The translations under genes and the position numbers were made by a program. A stretch of 64,000 nt of DNA from Paenibacillus sp. 1781tsa1. Its GTDB lineage: Bacteria > Bacillota > Bacilli > Paenibacillales > Paenibacillaceae. Position 1 is the first letter of the stretch. Every line of letters starts with the position of its first letter. Where the stretch lies: positions 3,968,001 to 4,032,000 of the forward strand of contig NZ_JAMYWY010000001.1 of the NCBI RefSeq assembly GCF_024159265.1, given 5' to 3'. The notes below the pieces were generated by a model that saw only the letters and a program-made list of their open reading frames with translations, was not told the origin of the DNA and made no database searches. This document shows, piece by piece, positions 33,280 through 41,880 of this stretch.

Positions 33280-34200
33280 ATGGCCTATCATGTGAAAATT
33301 GATGTTTCACCGATATATGAAATGCTTAACAGCTTTTTGGTTTATGTCACGAAAAAATGGATTCAGCATCTGGATATTGGTCCTGAATGGATTCTGGAAG
33401 TGGAAGGCAAACTAAGCTCCAATGTACGAGCTGCGCTCGCACCTGCTGCCACTTGGCCTTTTGATGATTTTGATGTGCTGTTTGCATGGGCAGCGTATCA
33501 AAATGATACGGAGGAAAATCGTGAGTTTCTGGACATGCTTGCCGGAATGACAGCGGAAGACCTATATGCACGTGTGTCTCCTCTACTGCCCGCTCTTACA
33601 ATAGAAGAATCTACGCGCATTCGGAACAGTTATGTCCCATTATTGCGACTATGGGATGAACACTACTGTCAGAATATGAGCGAAGATCAGCGTGTATGGC
33701 TGGAAGAAGATGCCGAAGAAAAACGCATTTTGCTTGATAAAATGGGCCCTGAACTGCTTATTGAATATGCTACGGCAGGAGTTCTTGTTGAACCGATGCC
33801 TGGACTGAACGAAGTCATCCTGTTTCCAACGGTGCACAATCGCCCTATTAATATGTACTGCTTCTATGAGGGAATGATGATTATGCAGTATCCCGTAGAT
33901 GCACCTGAAGAAAATGAAGACCAGCCGCCAACATGCCTTTTACGATTCACCCATGCACTGGCTGATCCCGAAAGACTTCGCCTGCTTCGTTACGTATCGG
34001 ATGAACCAAAGTCTCTCGCTGAGATGTGTGAAGAATTGGGTAAAGATGAAGATACGGTCAAAGATCAGGTGATGGCGCTGCGCATCGCAGGTCTGCTGCG
34101 AACTCATTTGCTCGGAAGTAACCGTAAAGAGAAATACAGTATTCGGCCAGATGGCGTATCTGAATTGAATATGTTTCTGGAATCTTACATTCGCATATAA
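33280..34200 (+). CDS. ArsR-like winged-helix regulator with a long N-terminal domain
   Basis: This is a 306-residue regulator. The first two thirds (about 1-215) form a mixed helical domain with no recognised motif that contains many aromatic and acidic residues. The last 90 residues are a winged helix of the ArsR type: RFTHALADPERLRLLRYVSDEPKSLAEMCEELG, then DTVKDQVMALRIAGLLRTHLLG and KYSIRPDG. This is the layout of ArsR proteins with an added N-terminal sensing domain. I choose ATG 33280; GGGAGG lies 13 bases upstream, which is long. It lacks Cys metal clusters in the winged helix. It is followed by a HAD hydrolase gene 49 bases later and may control itself or that gene. Confidence 0.78.
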   Translation: MAYHVKIDVSPIYEMLNSFLVYVTKKWIQHLDIGPEWILEVEGKLSSNVRAALAPAATWPFDDFDVLFAWAAYQNDTEENREFLDMLAGMTAEDLYARVSPLLPALTIEESTRIRNSYVPLLRLWDEHYCQNMSEDQRVWLEEDAEEKRILLDKMGPELLIEYATAGVLVEPMPGLNEVILFPTVHNRPINMYCFYEGMMIMQYPVDAPEENEDQPPTCLLRFTHALADPERLRLLRYVSDEPKSLAEMCEELGKDEDTVKDQVMALRIAGLLRTHLLGSNRKEKYSIRPDGVSELNMFLESYIRI

Positions 34201-34249
34201 TTCATATGAACCATTGTGGAGTTGCTGGCTACAAGGAGTGAGTTAGATC

Positions 34250-35014
34250 ATGAAATTACTGAAACAACATATTTTGTTTGACCTTGATGATACACTCGTA
34301 TACTGCAACAAATATTTCAACCTGATTTTGGGAGAATTCTTTGAGAATATGCAGGAGTGGTTTGATGGACATTCTTTGACAACGCAAGAGATTCGCGAAA
34401 AACAGCTCGAGATCGATGTAACCGGAGTGAACAAGCTTGGCTTTGCGAGTCATCATTTCCCGCAATCCCTGATTGATACCTACCGTTACTTTTCTAAAAA
34501 GTTTGCCCGATCAACTTCTCCCAGAGAAGAATCTTATCTGAGCAAGTTGGGTATGAGTGTGTACGATCAGGAGGTTGAACCCTATCCTCATATGGTTGAA
34601 ACGCTTGAGAACCTCAAAGGTGCTGGACATTCCCTCTACTTATATACTGGCGGCGAAACTGTGATCCAGCAGCGTAAGATTGATCAGATGAAGCTCTCAG
34701 CTTATTTTGATGATCGGATCTATATCCGACAGCACAAAAACATTGAAGCACTGGAAGGCATTCTATCTAACGGTCCGTTTGATCGTCGTGCAACATGGAT
34801 GATTGGCAACTCACTGCGGACAGATATTATGCCCGCGGTAAAAGCCGGAATTCACAGCATATACATTAAACAGCCAAACGAATGGCAATACAACATCGTA
34901 GAACTTCAGCCTAATCCGGAAACGTCGATGTATACCATCACTGCTCTGGAAGAGGTACCCAAAGTCATACACGAAAATATACAACAGCAGCAACAAAAAA
35001 GGACCCTTGGATAA
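34250..35014 (+). CDS. HAD-superfamily hydrolase
   Basis: This 254-residue phosphatase-like protein is of the haloacid dehalogenase superfamily. Motif I is FDLDDTLVY (nucleophile Asp about residue 11), motif II is the Thr in LYLYTGGE, Lys is in the KIDQMKL region, and motif IV is WMIGNSLRTDIMPAVKAG. A helical cap of about 70 residues with an HHFPQSL motif lies between motifs I and II. The C-terminus is Gln-rich, and its final codons form the left arm of the downstream terminator. The substrate is not recognised. It follows the ArsR-like regulator on the same strand and could be its target. Confidence 0.88.
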   Translation: MKLLKQHILFDLDDTLVYCNKYFNLILGEFFENMQEWFDGHSLTTQEIREKQLEIDVTGVNKLGFASHHFPQSLIDTYRYFSKKFARSTSPREESYLSKLGMSVYDQEVEPYPHMVETLENLKGAGHSLYLYTGGETVIQQRKIDQMKLSAYFDDRIYIRQHKNIEALEGILSNGPFDRRATWMIGNSLRTDIMPAVKAGIHSIYIKQPNEWQYNIVELQPNPETSMYTITALEEVPKVIHENIQQQQQKRTLG

Positions 35015-35025
35015 GGGTCCTTTTT
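34996..35025. terminator. Bidirectional intrinsic terminator
   Basis: AAAAAGGACCCTT and AAGGGTCCTTTTT form a perfect stem that starts inside the last codons of the HAD gene. It has T runs on both strands, so it serves the HAD gene and the convergent topB. Confidence 0.9.
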
Positions 35026-35043
35026 ACTTAATGATGACTAGGA

Positions 35044-37383
35044 TCAAGCATCCTGCTTCTCCCCAGATAACTTGCCTGTTACCACATCCTGGAGAATAAT
35101 ACGTGCCTTCACCGTACTCCCGTCTTTTCGTTTGAAAGACAGTACTTGGGTACTCCCTTTCTCAATCAGCGATTTTAACATCGTACTGGTGATTTTCTTG
35201 CCTGCATACTCTTTCCATACCACAAAGGAACAGCCTTCCTTGAAACGTGAGCATCCGTAGCCCTTCTTGCCCTCTATAATCTGACCCGTGCAGCCGGGAG
35301 AAGGACAAGGTGCCAGTAACTCTCTCACTCCCGAAGGGCTGCCACTTGAGGACGGCGCCTTGGTGGTCGTGCTTTTCCCATTGCCGGCTCTTGATGAAGA
35401 TGCCGAAGTCTGACGGGACGTTTTTACAGCCGAACCGCCACTAGCTGTCTTGGCAGATGTCCTTGTATTGCCGGCCTGGGTTCTGGCTCCCTTGCCTTTC
35501 CCCCTACCTGCACGCGAATCTTCTCCAAAAGCATCTGCCGGCGCCGGCGCTTGCACACGCACTTTCTCGATGATGGACAACGTAAATTTCTTAACGTTCT
35601 CCATAAACTTGTCCTGCCCCGCCTCACCTTTGGAAATCTGATATAATCTTCTTTCCCATTGGCCTGTCATCTCAGGTGAAGTTAACAGATCTACGCCTGC
35701 TCGGCGAATCAATTCGATAGCCGTTCTTCCTTTGAGCGTTAACTGCATTTTTTTCCCCTGCATCGTAATGTAACCTACGTTTTTGAGGCGCTCAATCGTA
35801 GCAGCACGTGTAGCCGGAGTACCCAAACCACTGTCTTTCATCGCATCTCGCAGCTCTTCATTCTCGATCTGCTTGCCTGCACTTTCCATCGCTTTGAGCA
35901 ATGTTCCCTCGGTATAACTTTTGGGAGGCTGAGTCGCCTTCTCTTTGAACTCACTTTTCGTACATTGAACAGGCAATTCAGGTTGTACACTAAAAGCCTT
36001 GTCCGTCCACTCTTCAGCTTCCTCTTCCTCATTGCCGTTTTTCTTGCTCTTCTTCTTGCCTGCACCGCCCTGTTCCTGATCTCCAGAACCGAGAACCACT
36101 TTCCATCCGAGGGACAGCAGTTCTTTGACAGATGTCTTAAACTGATGTTTCTCCACTTCGGTGAGCACGGTATGTTGCTTATACTCCGCCGGAGGATAAA
36201 AGTGAGACAAGAAACGTCTGACAATCAAATCATAGATGTTTTGCTCATCCTTGGATAAGGTACCTGGTCGCTTTAATGTAGGTAAGATCGCATGGTGATC
36301 CTCAACCCTGCTCGGATTACATACCCCTTTATTATTCTTATGAACAAGCTCCGGCTTGGCCCCTTGCGCAAGCTCACTATAGGTACCATTTTTAAGCAGG
36401 TTTAGCGTTTTGTGCATACCTTCAATATTCTGTTCAGTAACATAGTTGGAGTTTGTCCGCGGATACGAAATTACCTTGTGTTTTTCATACAAGGCCTGTG
36501 CAATATCCAATGTTTTTTTGGCACCATATCCGAACTTGGCATTGGCTTCACGCTGTAAAAGGGTCAGGTCATACAAACGATACGGATACTCCTTCGTTTG
36601 CTTCGCTTCGTATTTGATAATCTGCCCTGTCTTGCCCTTCACACTGGCTGTAATGGCCTCTGCTGCCTCCGCATCGGTCAACTTATCTCCCTGACGCAGT
36701 CCCCGGTACTCGACACCTTCCTGCCGAAACCAGGCGGCTACTTCATAAAAGGTCTGTGACTGGAACGCTTCAATCTCTATTTCCCGATCGTAGATTAGCG
36801 CGAGTACCGGCGTCTGCACACGGCCTACAGACAACAATGCATTATGGCGGGTTGTAAACGCCCGTGAGGCGTTCATGCCAATCAGCCAATCGGCTTCACT
36901 TCTGGCGCGAGCAGCATGGGTCAGATTTTCAAATTCAGAGGCATCCTTGAGACCATCAAAACCACGTCTAATGCTCTCTGCCGTCAAATCTGATATCCAT
37001 AAACGCTTTACAGGCTGACGCAGCTTCAATTGCTGTTGTATAAGAGCAAAGATGTACTGCCCTTCTCTCCCGGCATCGCAAGCATTAACGATCGCTGAAG
37101 CCCGTTTCGCCAGTTCTCCAATCATTTTGAGCTGATCTTTCGTTCTCGGATTGGGGACAATCTTGAACTGATCGGGTATGATCGGCAGATCCGCTATATT
37201 CCAGCGCTTGTACTTCGTATCATAGGCATCCGGTTCAGCCAGTCCAAGCAAATGCCCTATCGCCCATGTGATGATGTAATGCTCACCCTCCAGATACGTG
37301 CGATTATTCTTGGCCTTTGGTTCTATGACGGCGGCAATGGTTCGACCCATGTCGGGTTTTTCCGCTATAACCAGTGTCTTCAT
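35044..37383 (-). CDS. topB: DNA topoisomerase III
   Basis: TopB is a type IA topoisomerase that decatenates DNA. The 779-residue enzyme starts with VIAEKPDMGRTIAAVI (Toprim, with the catalytic Glu). It has CDAGREGQYIF as the second Toprim acidic motif, where the second acidic position is Gly as in other Bacillota TopB. The active-site Tyr lies in KVISYPRTNSNY at about residue 305. There is a charged insertion (GGAGKKKSKKNGNEEEEAEEW, near 445). Before the C-terminus comes a long Ser/Thr/Gly/Lys linker (about 620-690). It ends with a zinc-finger-like CPSPGCTGQI-x-CSRFKEGC domain. The linker length is greater than in the B. subtilis protein and probably disordered. Confidence 0.94.
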   Translation of the reverse strand: MKTLVIAEKPDMGRTIAAVIEPKAKNNRTYLEGEHYIITWAIGHLLGLAEPDAYDTKYKRWNIADLPIIPDQFKIVPNPRTKDQLKMIGELAKRASAIVNACDAGREGQYIFALIQQQLKLRQPVKRLWISDLTAESIRRGFDGLKDASEFENLTHAARARSEADWLIGMNASRAFTTRHNALLSVGRVQTPVLALIYDREIEIEAFQSQTFYEVAAWFRQEGVEYRGLRQGDKLTDAEAAEAITASVKGKTGQIIKYEAKQTKEYPYRLYDLTLLQREANAKFGYGAKKTLDIAQALYEKHKVISYPRTNSNYVTEQNIEGMHKTLNLLKNGTYSELAQGAKPELVHKNNKGVCNPSRVEDHHAILPTLKRPGTLSKDEQNIYDLIVRRFLSHFYPPAEYKQHTVLTEVEKHQFKTSVKELLSLGWKVVLGSGDQEQGGAGKKKSKKNGNEEEEAEEWTDKAFSVQPELPVQCTKSEFKEKATQPPKSYTEGTLLKAMESAGKQIENEELRDAMKDSGLGTPATRAATIERLKNVGYITMQGKKMQLTLKGRTAIELIRRAGVDLLTSPEMTGQWERRLYQISKGEAGQDKFMENVKKFTLSIIEKVRVQAPAPADAFGEDSRAGRGKGKGARTQAGNTRTSAKTASGGSAVKTSRQTSASSSRAGNGKSTTTKAPSSSGSPSGVRELLAPCPSPGCTGQIIEGKKGYGCSRFKEGCSFVVWKEYAGKKITSTMLKSLIEKGSTQVLSFKRKDGSTVKARIILQDVVTGKLSGEKQDA

Positions 37384-37420
37384 CCGTCCATCTCTCCTCC
37401 TTCACCGTCCGCATGACGGC

Positions 37421-37451
37421 AAAAAGGGGCCTTCCGCCGACGGAAGCCCCT
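37421..37451 (-). terminator. Intrinsic terminator of fur
   Basis: On the minus strand AGGGGCTTCCG and CGGAAGGCCCC pair with a short TCGG loop, followed by TTTTT. It lies between fur and topB. Confidence 0.88.
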
Positions 37452-37508
37452 TGCTTCTGATACTTATTATATCAGATTTTGGATTCGGGAGCACCCTCCC
37501 GAAATGAA

Positions 37509-38000
37509 TTAACCTGCTGCCTGTTCTTTCAGTACATGTTTTTGTCTGCACTCTTTGCATACACCTTGGAAATCCAGACGATGATCCGTAACTGCAAAGC
37601 CATACTGCCGTTCTATCTGTTGTTCCAAACGAAGCAGACCATCTTCCATAATCTCTTCTACTTTTCCACATTCTGTACAGATCAAATGATGGTGATGATG
37701 GGAGCCATCCGTGCTTCGCAGGTCGAAACGTGCAGCACCATCGCCAAAGTTAATCTTTTCAACGACCTGAAGATCACTCAGAAGTTCGAGAGTTCGGTAT
37801 ACGGTAGCCAATCCAATCTCAGGGAACTGCTCTTTAACCAGGAGGAAAACTTCCTCTGCACTAAAATGATCCTTTTCATGTTCAAGTAATACACGTACAG
37901 TAACTTCCCTTTGTTGTGTTAACTTATATCCTTTTTCAACCAATTGATTTTTAATGTGAAAGATCTGTTCTGAAATGGACTTGTCCCGGTTACTTGCCAT
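37509..38000 (-). CDS. fur: Ferric uptake regulator Fur
   Basis: Fur is an iron-dependent repressor that controls iron uptake genes. The 163-residue protein has the winged-helix domain with YKLTQQREVTVRVLLEHEKDHFSAEEV and the recognition part EIGLATVYRTLELL. It also has KINFGDGAARFDLR and the metal-site His run HHHHHL. Structural zinc is bound by the Cys pairs in CTECG and CKECR. The sequence is closer to Bacillus Fur than to PerR or Zur (GDGAARFDL and EIGLATVYRTL). I choose ATG 38000; GGAGG lies 11 bases upstream and overlaps the in-frame GTG at 38012. A perfect PerR box lies at its promoter, as in B. subtilis, where PerR represses fur. Confidence 0.92.
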   Translation of the reverse strand: MASNRDKSISEQIFHIKNQLVEKGYKLTQQREVTVRVLLEHEKDHFSAEEVFLLVKEQFPEIGLATVYRTLELLSDLQVVEKINFGDGAARFDLRSTDGSHHHHHLICTECGKVEEIMEDGLLRLEQQIERQYGFAVTDHRLDFQGVCKECRQKHVLKEQAAG

Positions 38001-38077
38001 AGCAGGTCGCACCTCCGGTTTATATTCATTGAAATTTACTTTTATCGTACGGATTCATGGTTTCAGTTAATCCTTAT

Positions 38078-38092
38078 TTATAATCATTATAA
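38078..38092. promoter_or_regulatory. Perfect PerR box at the fur promoter
   Basis: TTATAATCATTATAA is an exact 7-1-7 match to the PerR consensus TTATAATNATTATAA. It lies just downstream of the fur -10 box, so bound PerR would block transcription start. Confidence 0.85.
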
Positions 38093-38096
38093 TATA

Positions 38097-38125
38097 ATAA
38101 TAAATCTTTATCACTTAAAAAGCAA
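38097..38125 (-). promoter_or_regulatory. Sigma-A promoter of fur
   Basis: On the minus strand TTGCTT (38120-38125) is 17 bases from TATTAT (38097-38102). The PerR box overlaps the predicted start site. Confidence 0.65.
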
Positions 38126-38181
38126 TGCTATTGCTCACACTTGCATGAAATATGTAGTCAAATTGGTTAAAATAACAGCAA

Positions 38182-38208
38182 ACAACCCTCGCTGATCGCG
38201 AAGGTTGT
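38182..38208 (-). terminator. Terminator-like hairpin after gltD
   Basis: On the minus strand ACAACCTTCGC pairs with GCGAGGGTTGT with one mismatch, followed by TTGCTGTTATTTT. The T run is interrupted. Confidence 0.6.
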
Positions 38209-38232
38209 CATTGATATCTCGTTCTATACTTT

Positions 38233-39720
38233 TTACACCAGAACCGAAGCACCCATCAAGTATTTGTCCACTTCACGAGCAGCCTCACGGCCTTCATTAA
38301 TCGCCCATACAACCAAGCTTTGACCACGACGCATATCACCTGCTGCAAATACTTTATCCACATTGGTATTGTATTTGCCGTAACGTGCCTTAACGTTTGT
38401 GCGACGATCTGTTGCAAGACCCAGTTGCTCTACCAACGTTTGTTCCGGTCCATCAAAACCAATGGCAATCATCGCCATCTGAGCCGGGAATACACGCTCT
38501 GTACCTGGAATCGGCTGATAAATCTTGCGACCCGTTTCATCCACAATACGCTCGATCTGTACTGTATGCAATTCTTTGAGGTTCCCCTCATCGTCTCCGA
38601 CAAATTTCGTTGTCATGATGGAGAATTCACGCGGATCTTGACCAAACAGTGCTTTGGCTTCCTCTTGTGCATAATCAAGTGTGTAAACGTTCGGGAATTG
38701 CGGCCAAGGGTTGTTAATGCGATCACGCTCCATAGGCGCTTGTGTATGCGTACCGAATTGAGTGATCGTACGACAACCATGACGCAGCGATGTAGCTACA
38801 CAGTCAGATCCTGTATCACCGCCACCAATGACGATAATATCTTTATCCTTAGCCGACAGATATTGACCATCTTCCAGATTGGAATCCAGATAGCTCTTAA
38901 TGCTGCCATTCAGGAAATCCATGGCGTAATGAACGCCTTTCAAGTCGCTGCCTTCAATATTGAATTCACGCGGCTTCGTTGCACCACCACACAATACAAC
39001 AGCGTCATATTCATCCACCAGTTGTTGTGCTGCAATATCTTTACCAATCTCGGTGTTCGTAATGAATTGGATACCTTCTGCTTCAAGCAGATCAACACGA
39101 CGTTGAACGACCTTTTTATCCAATTTCATCGTCGGGATACCGTACATCAGCAATCCGCCAACACGATCCGAACGCTCATATACCGTTACCAAATGTCCTG
39201 CTTTATTCAACTGAGCCGCAGTAGCCAATCCAGCTGGACCTGAGCCTACGACAGCTACACGTTTACCCGTACGTTTTTCAGGAGGCTCCGGAACGACCCA
39301 TCCTTCTTCGAAACCTTTTTCAATAATTGCTTCTTCAATCGTTTTGATGGTTACAGGCTGACCGATTAAGCCAACTGTACATGATCCTTCGCAAGGAGCT
39401 GGACAGACGCGACCTGTAAATTCCGGGAAATTATTCGTTTTGTGAAGGCGCTCAAGTGCTTCTCTCCACAGTCCGCGATATACAAGATTATTCCATTCTG
39501 GAATCAGGTTATGCACGGGGCAACCTGACGTGCCGCCAACCATATCTATACCTGTATGGCAATACGGGGTACCACAATCCATGCATCGTGCACCTTGTGT
39601 TCTGAGTTCTTCTTCTGCCATATGTTTATGAAACTCTTCCCAATCCTTGATCCGCTCCGCTGGCTCACGATCCGCTGGCAGTTGACGTTTGTATTCCATA
39701 AATCCAGTAGGTGTAGACAT
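38233..39720 (-). CDS. gltD: Glutamate synthase small subunit
   Basis: GltD is the NADPH-oxidising beta subunit of glutamate synthase, 495 residues. The N-terminal region has the iron-sulfur Cys motifs CMDCGTPYCHTG and CPVHNLIPEW, then CPAPCEGSCTVG. Two nucleotide-binding domains follow: FAD site VAVVGSGPAGLATA with YERSDRVGGLLMYGIP, and NADPH site DIIVIGGGDTGSDC with the AAGD motif VFAAGDMRRGQSLVVWAI. All key motifs are intact. The large catalytic subunit (gltB/gltA) is not next to it. The 615-base region upstream lacks a gene, so the subunits are encoded apart or the partner lies elsewhere. B. subtilis names this subunit gltB. Confidence 0.93.
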   Translation of the reverse strand: MSTPTGFMEYKRQLPADREPAERIKDWEEFHKHMAEEELRTQGARCMDCGTPYCHTGIDMVGGTSGCPVHNLIPEWNNLVYRGLWREALERLHKTNNFPEFTGRVCPAPCEGSCTVGLIGQPVTIKTIEEAIIEKGFEEGWVVPEPPEKRTGKRVAVVGSGPAGLATAAQLNKAGHLVTVYERSDRVGGLLMYGIPTMKLDKKVVQRRVDLLEAEGIQFITNTEIGKDIAAQQLVDEYDAVVLCGGATKPREFNIEGSDLKGVHYAMDFLNGSIKSYLDSNLEDGQYLSAKDKDIIVIGGGDTGSDCVATSLRHGCRTITQFGTHTQAPMERDRINNPWPQFPNVYTLDYAQEEAKALFGQDPREFSIMTTKFVGDDEGNLKELHTVQIERIVDETGRKIYQPIPGTERVFPAQMAMIAIGFDGPEQTLVEQLGLATDRRTNVKARYGKYNTNVDKVFAAGDMRRGQSLVVWAINEGREAAREVDKYLMGASVLV

Positions 39721-40220
39721 CTTACGTTTTCCCCCATCCGTTCTTGTCTTAATCCCTTCATGTGCATGGTTCTATATGAAATGGATTACTCATTACTTGA
39801 GTTTTTGTCTATTGTATCACAAAATCTTCTCGAAGATATTTCAATTATAGTAGCATTTACTGTGTTGAATATTAAATGGATTATCCGCATAATTATTTGT
39901 ATTTTATACATCATATCTTTCAAGTCTACCTATGGTCAATACCCTTATTTTGGTGTTAAATGTGCTTTTGAACTCCGAAATCTGGTGTGTGATAAAGAGA
40001 TAAAAAGTCGAAACGTTATATAAATGTCAGATAATTTGTCATTGAATTCAACATATTCAGCTAAAAATCGTTCTTATTTCCGTATTTCAGACCTGTTTTA
40101 GGGCTTCACAACGTTAAATCCCCAAATGTTTTACACTTTTTTACTGTTTAATGCTGAATCGTATGTATAATATACATAAATATCAATCACTCATGTTATA
40201 TTAATGTAATATGAATTCCG

Positions 40221-40249
40221 TTCTAAAAAAATGGCTCATTTTTTTAGAA
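40221..40249. repeat. Perfect 13-base inverted repeat with a 3-base loop
   Basis: TTCTAAAAAAATG and CATTTTTTTAGAA are perfect reverse complements around GCT. The hairpin is very AT-rich and lies next to the dfrA terminator. Confidence 0.75.
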
Positions 40250-40251
40250 AG

Positions 40252-40288
40252 AAAAGACGCTGTTCACGAATATTTCGCAATCAGCGCC
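40252..40288 (-). terminator. Terminator of the thyA-dfrA operon
   Basis: On the minus strand GGCGCTG pairs with CAGCGTC (one G-T pair), with a second CGAA/TTCG stem inside the loop. It is followed by a T-rich tract broken by C. Confidence 0.6.
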
Positions 40289-40335
40289 TCTCATCATACA
40301 AATACGACCGAAGTCAGGATCTTTATATGCCATAT

Positions 40336-40824
40336 TTAATGTTTACGTTCATAAAATTCAAACGTATATGCGTGGACATTTTTTTCATCCTGTTCGCCTT
40401 CAATCTGTTCAACCAGTTCCCATTCGGACCAATCCACTTCGGGGAAAAACGTATCTCCCTCAAAATTCTCATGAATTTTGGTCACCACAAGACGATCTGC
40501 AAGGGGCAGGAACTCGCGATACACTTGGGAACCTCCAATTACGCATAGTTCCTCACCTTTGGTTACGCTCAGCCCTTCTTCAATCGTATGTACGATTTCA
40601 GCCTGTTCGACCTTGTAATTCAGATCTCTTGTCACTACGATATTACGGCGCTGAGGTAGCGGCTTACCGCCAAAAGATTCCCACGTGTTACGCCCCATGA
40701 TAATCGTTTTGTTTAACGTACGTTGTTTGAAAAAGGCCATATCCTTGGGTAAACGCCATGGAATTGAATTATTCAATCCAATCACACCGTTCTCCCCCAT
40801 TGCCCATACCAATTCAATACTCAA
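40336..40824 (-). CDS. dfrA: Dihydrofolate reductase
   Basis: Dihydrofolate reductase regenerates tetrahydrofolate after the thymidylate synthase reaction. The 162-residue enzyme has ELVWAMGENGVIGLNNSIPWRLPKDMAFFKQ at the start, with the substrate Asp-equivalent in the LPKDM segment. The cofactor motif is IIMGRNTWESFG, and GGSQVYREFLPLADRLVVTKI follows. The C-terminus is the usual strand YTFEFYERK. It starts with ATG just after a GGAGTG site and lies 50 bases downstream of thyA, the usual pairing in Bacillota. The length is standard and all motifs are intact. Confidence 0.95.
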   Translation of the reverse strand: MSIELVWAMGENGVIGLNNSIPWRLPKDMAFFKQRTLNKTIIMGRNTWESFGGKPLPQRRNIVVTRDLNYKVEQAEIVHTIEEGLSVTKGEELCVIGGSQVYREFLPLADRLVVTKIHENFEGDTFFPEVDWSEWELVEQIEGEQDEKNVHAYTFEFYERKH

Positions 40825-40874
40825 GGGTAATACACTCCTTCGATCCAGGTCTCTTATCGAGATTGAACACTTAA

Positions 40875-41669
40875 TTAAACAGCAATTGGAGCTTTAATGC
40901 CCGGATGATGCTGATAGTTCTCAAACTCGAAATCCTCAAACTTATAATCAAAAATAGAATCTGGCTTACGCTTGATTACCAGCTTTGGTAAAGCATAAGG
41001 TTCACGCTCCAGCTGAGTTTTAACCTGATCAACATGGTTGGAATAGATGTGAACATCCCCTCCAGACCAGATGAAATCACCCACCTCAAGATCACATTGC
41101 TGCGCGATCATATGAGTCAAAAGCGCATAACTTGCGATGTTGAACGGTAACCCGAGGAACGTATCCACAGAACGCATCGTAAGCATACATGATAATTTAC
41201 CCTCTGCAACGTAAAATTGAAACGCAAAGTGACAAGGGGGAAGCTTCATATTATTGATCTCTGCCACATTCCATGCGCTGACAAGATGACGTCGTGAATC
41301 CGGATTATTTTTGATCGAATCAATGACTGCGGAGATCTGATCGATTTTTTCTCCGTTTGGTGCTTCCCATGTGCGCCACTGCGAGCCATATACCGGTCCC
41401 AGATCTCCATTTTCGTCCGCCCAGTCGTCCCAGATCTTCACACCGTTTTCTTTCAAATAAGATATATTGGTATCACCACTCAAGAACCATAACAGTTCAT
41501 GAATAACCGATTTGAGATGAATTCGTTTGGTTGTTACCAGCGGAAATCCTTCCGAGAGATCATAACGGAGTTGTCTGCCGAATACAGATTGTGTTCCTGT
41601 TCCGGTACGGTCTCCTTTATGCACGCCGTTGTTCAGAATATCCTGTAATAAATCGAGATAGTTTTTCAT
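40875..41669 (-). CDS. thyA: Thymidylate synthase
   Basis: Thymidylate synthase converts dUMP to dTMP with methylenetetrahydrofolate. The 264-residue enzyme has the length of E. coli ThyA. The catalytic Cys is in KLPPCHFAFQFYV (about residue 146). Substrate contacts are the RTGTGTQSVFGRQLRYDL loop and the DTFLGLPFNIASYALLTHM block with the conserved Asn. The C-terminus ends in APIAV. I choose ATG 41669, eight bases after GAGGAG; an in-frame GTG at 41687 overlaps the site. It is the first gene of the thyA-dfrA operon. A 150-base MITE-like element lies 61 bases upstream. Confidence 0.96.
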   Translation of the reverse strand: MKNYLDLLQDILNNGVHKGDRTGTGTQSVFGRQLRYDLSEGFPLVTTKRIHLKSVIHELLWFLSGDTNISYLKENGVKIWDDWADENGDLGPVYGSQWRTWEAPNGEKIDQISAVIDSIKNNPDSRRHLVSAWNVAEINNMKLPPCHFAFQFYVAEGKLSCMLTMRSVDTFLGLPFNIASYALLTHMIAQQCDLEVGDFIWSGGDVHIYSNHVDQVKTQLEREPYALPKLVIKRKPDSIFDYKFEDFEFENYQHHPGIKAPIAV

Positions 41670-41730
41670 GTTGCAATCTCCTCGCACTTTTATTCGTACT
41701 AACTAAAGATTATTTACACTTACCACTACG

Positions 41731-41880
41731 ATGACAGAACAACCTTTCGATCGCTGTTATCCCCAGATTTTTTGATTACCTTTTCCAAAGGTAAAATCCG
41801 CGAATAAAGGCTAACCGTATGCTTCCGATGCAGCTTTCCTTCAGAAAGCTTTTAGCTCCGCTTCTTCAGGTTCTTTCTGT
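41731..41880. mobile_element. Second MITE-like element with imperfect inverted ends and 8-base flanking repeats
   Basis: The ends ATGACAGAACAACCT and AGGTTCTTTCTGT are imperfect inverted repeats. Directly outside lie identical CCACTACG copies (41723-41730 and 41881-41888), as in a target-site duplication. Inside are two strong hairpins: TTACCTTT/AAAGGTAA (on the minus strand, about 41776-41794) and AGCTTTC/GAAAGCT (about 41832-41850). There is no coding content. It could also be a structured leader RNA of thyA, since it lies in its upstream region. The flanking CCACTACG could instead be part of the element ends. Confidence 0.6.

Larger units (their letters stand above)
39721..40335. other. 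615-base AT-rich region upstream of gltD
   Basis: No gene is supported. The part next to gltD must hold its promoter. The other half contains a perfect 13-base AT-rich inverted repeat (40221-40249) and the terminator of dfrA. An ATGTAT-AAT-ATACAT symmetrical stretch lies near 40163-40177. No riboswitch was recognised. Confidence 0.6.

Noticed and set aside
38320..39243. Plus-strand open frame of about 307 codons opposite gltD
   Set aside because: It is antisense to gltD, with unusual amino acid use and no ribosome binding site.
41731..41880. T-box leader of thyA
   Set aside because: There is no T-box sequence (TGGN-type core) and thyA is not a tRNA-related gene. Terminal inverted repeats fit a mobile element better.
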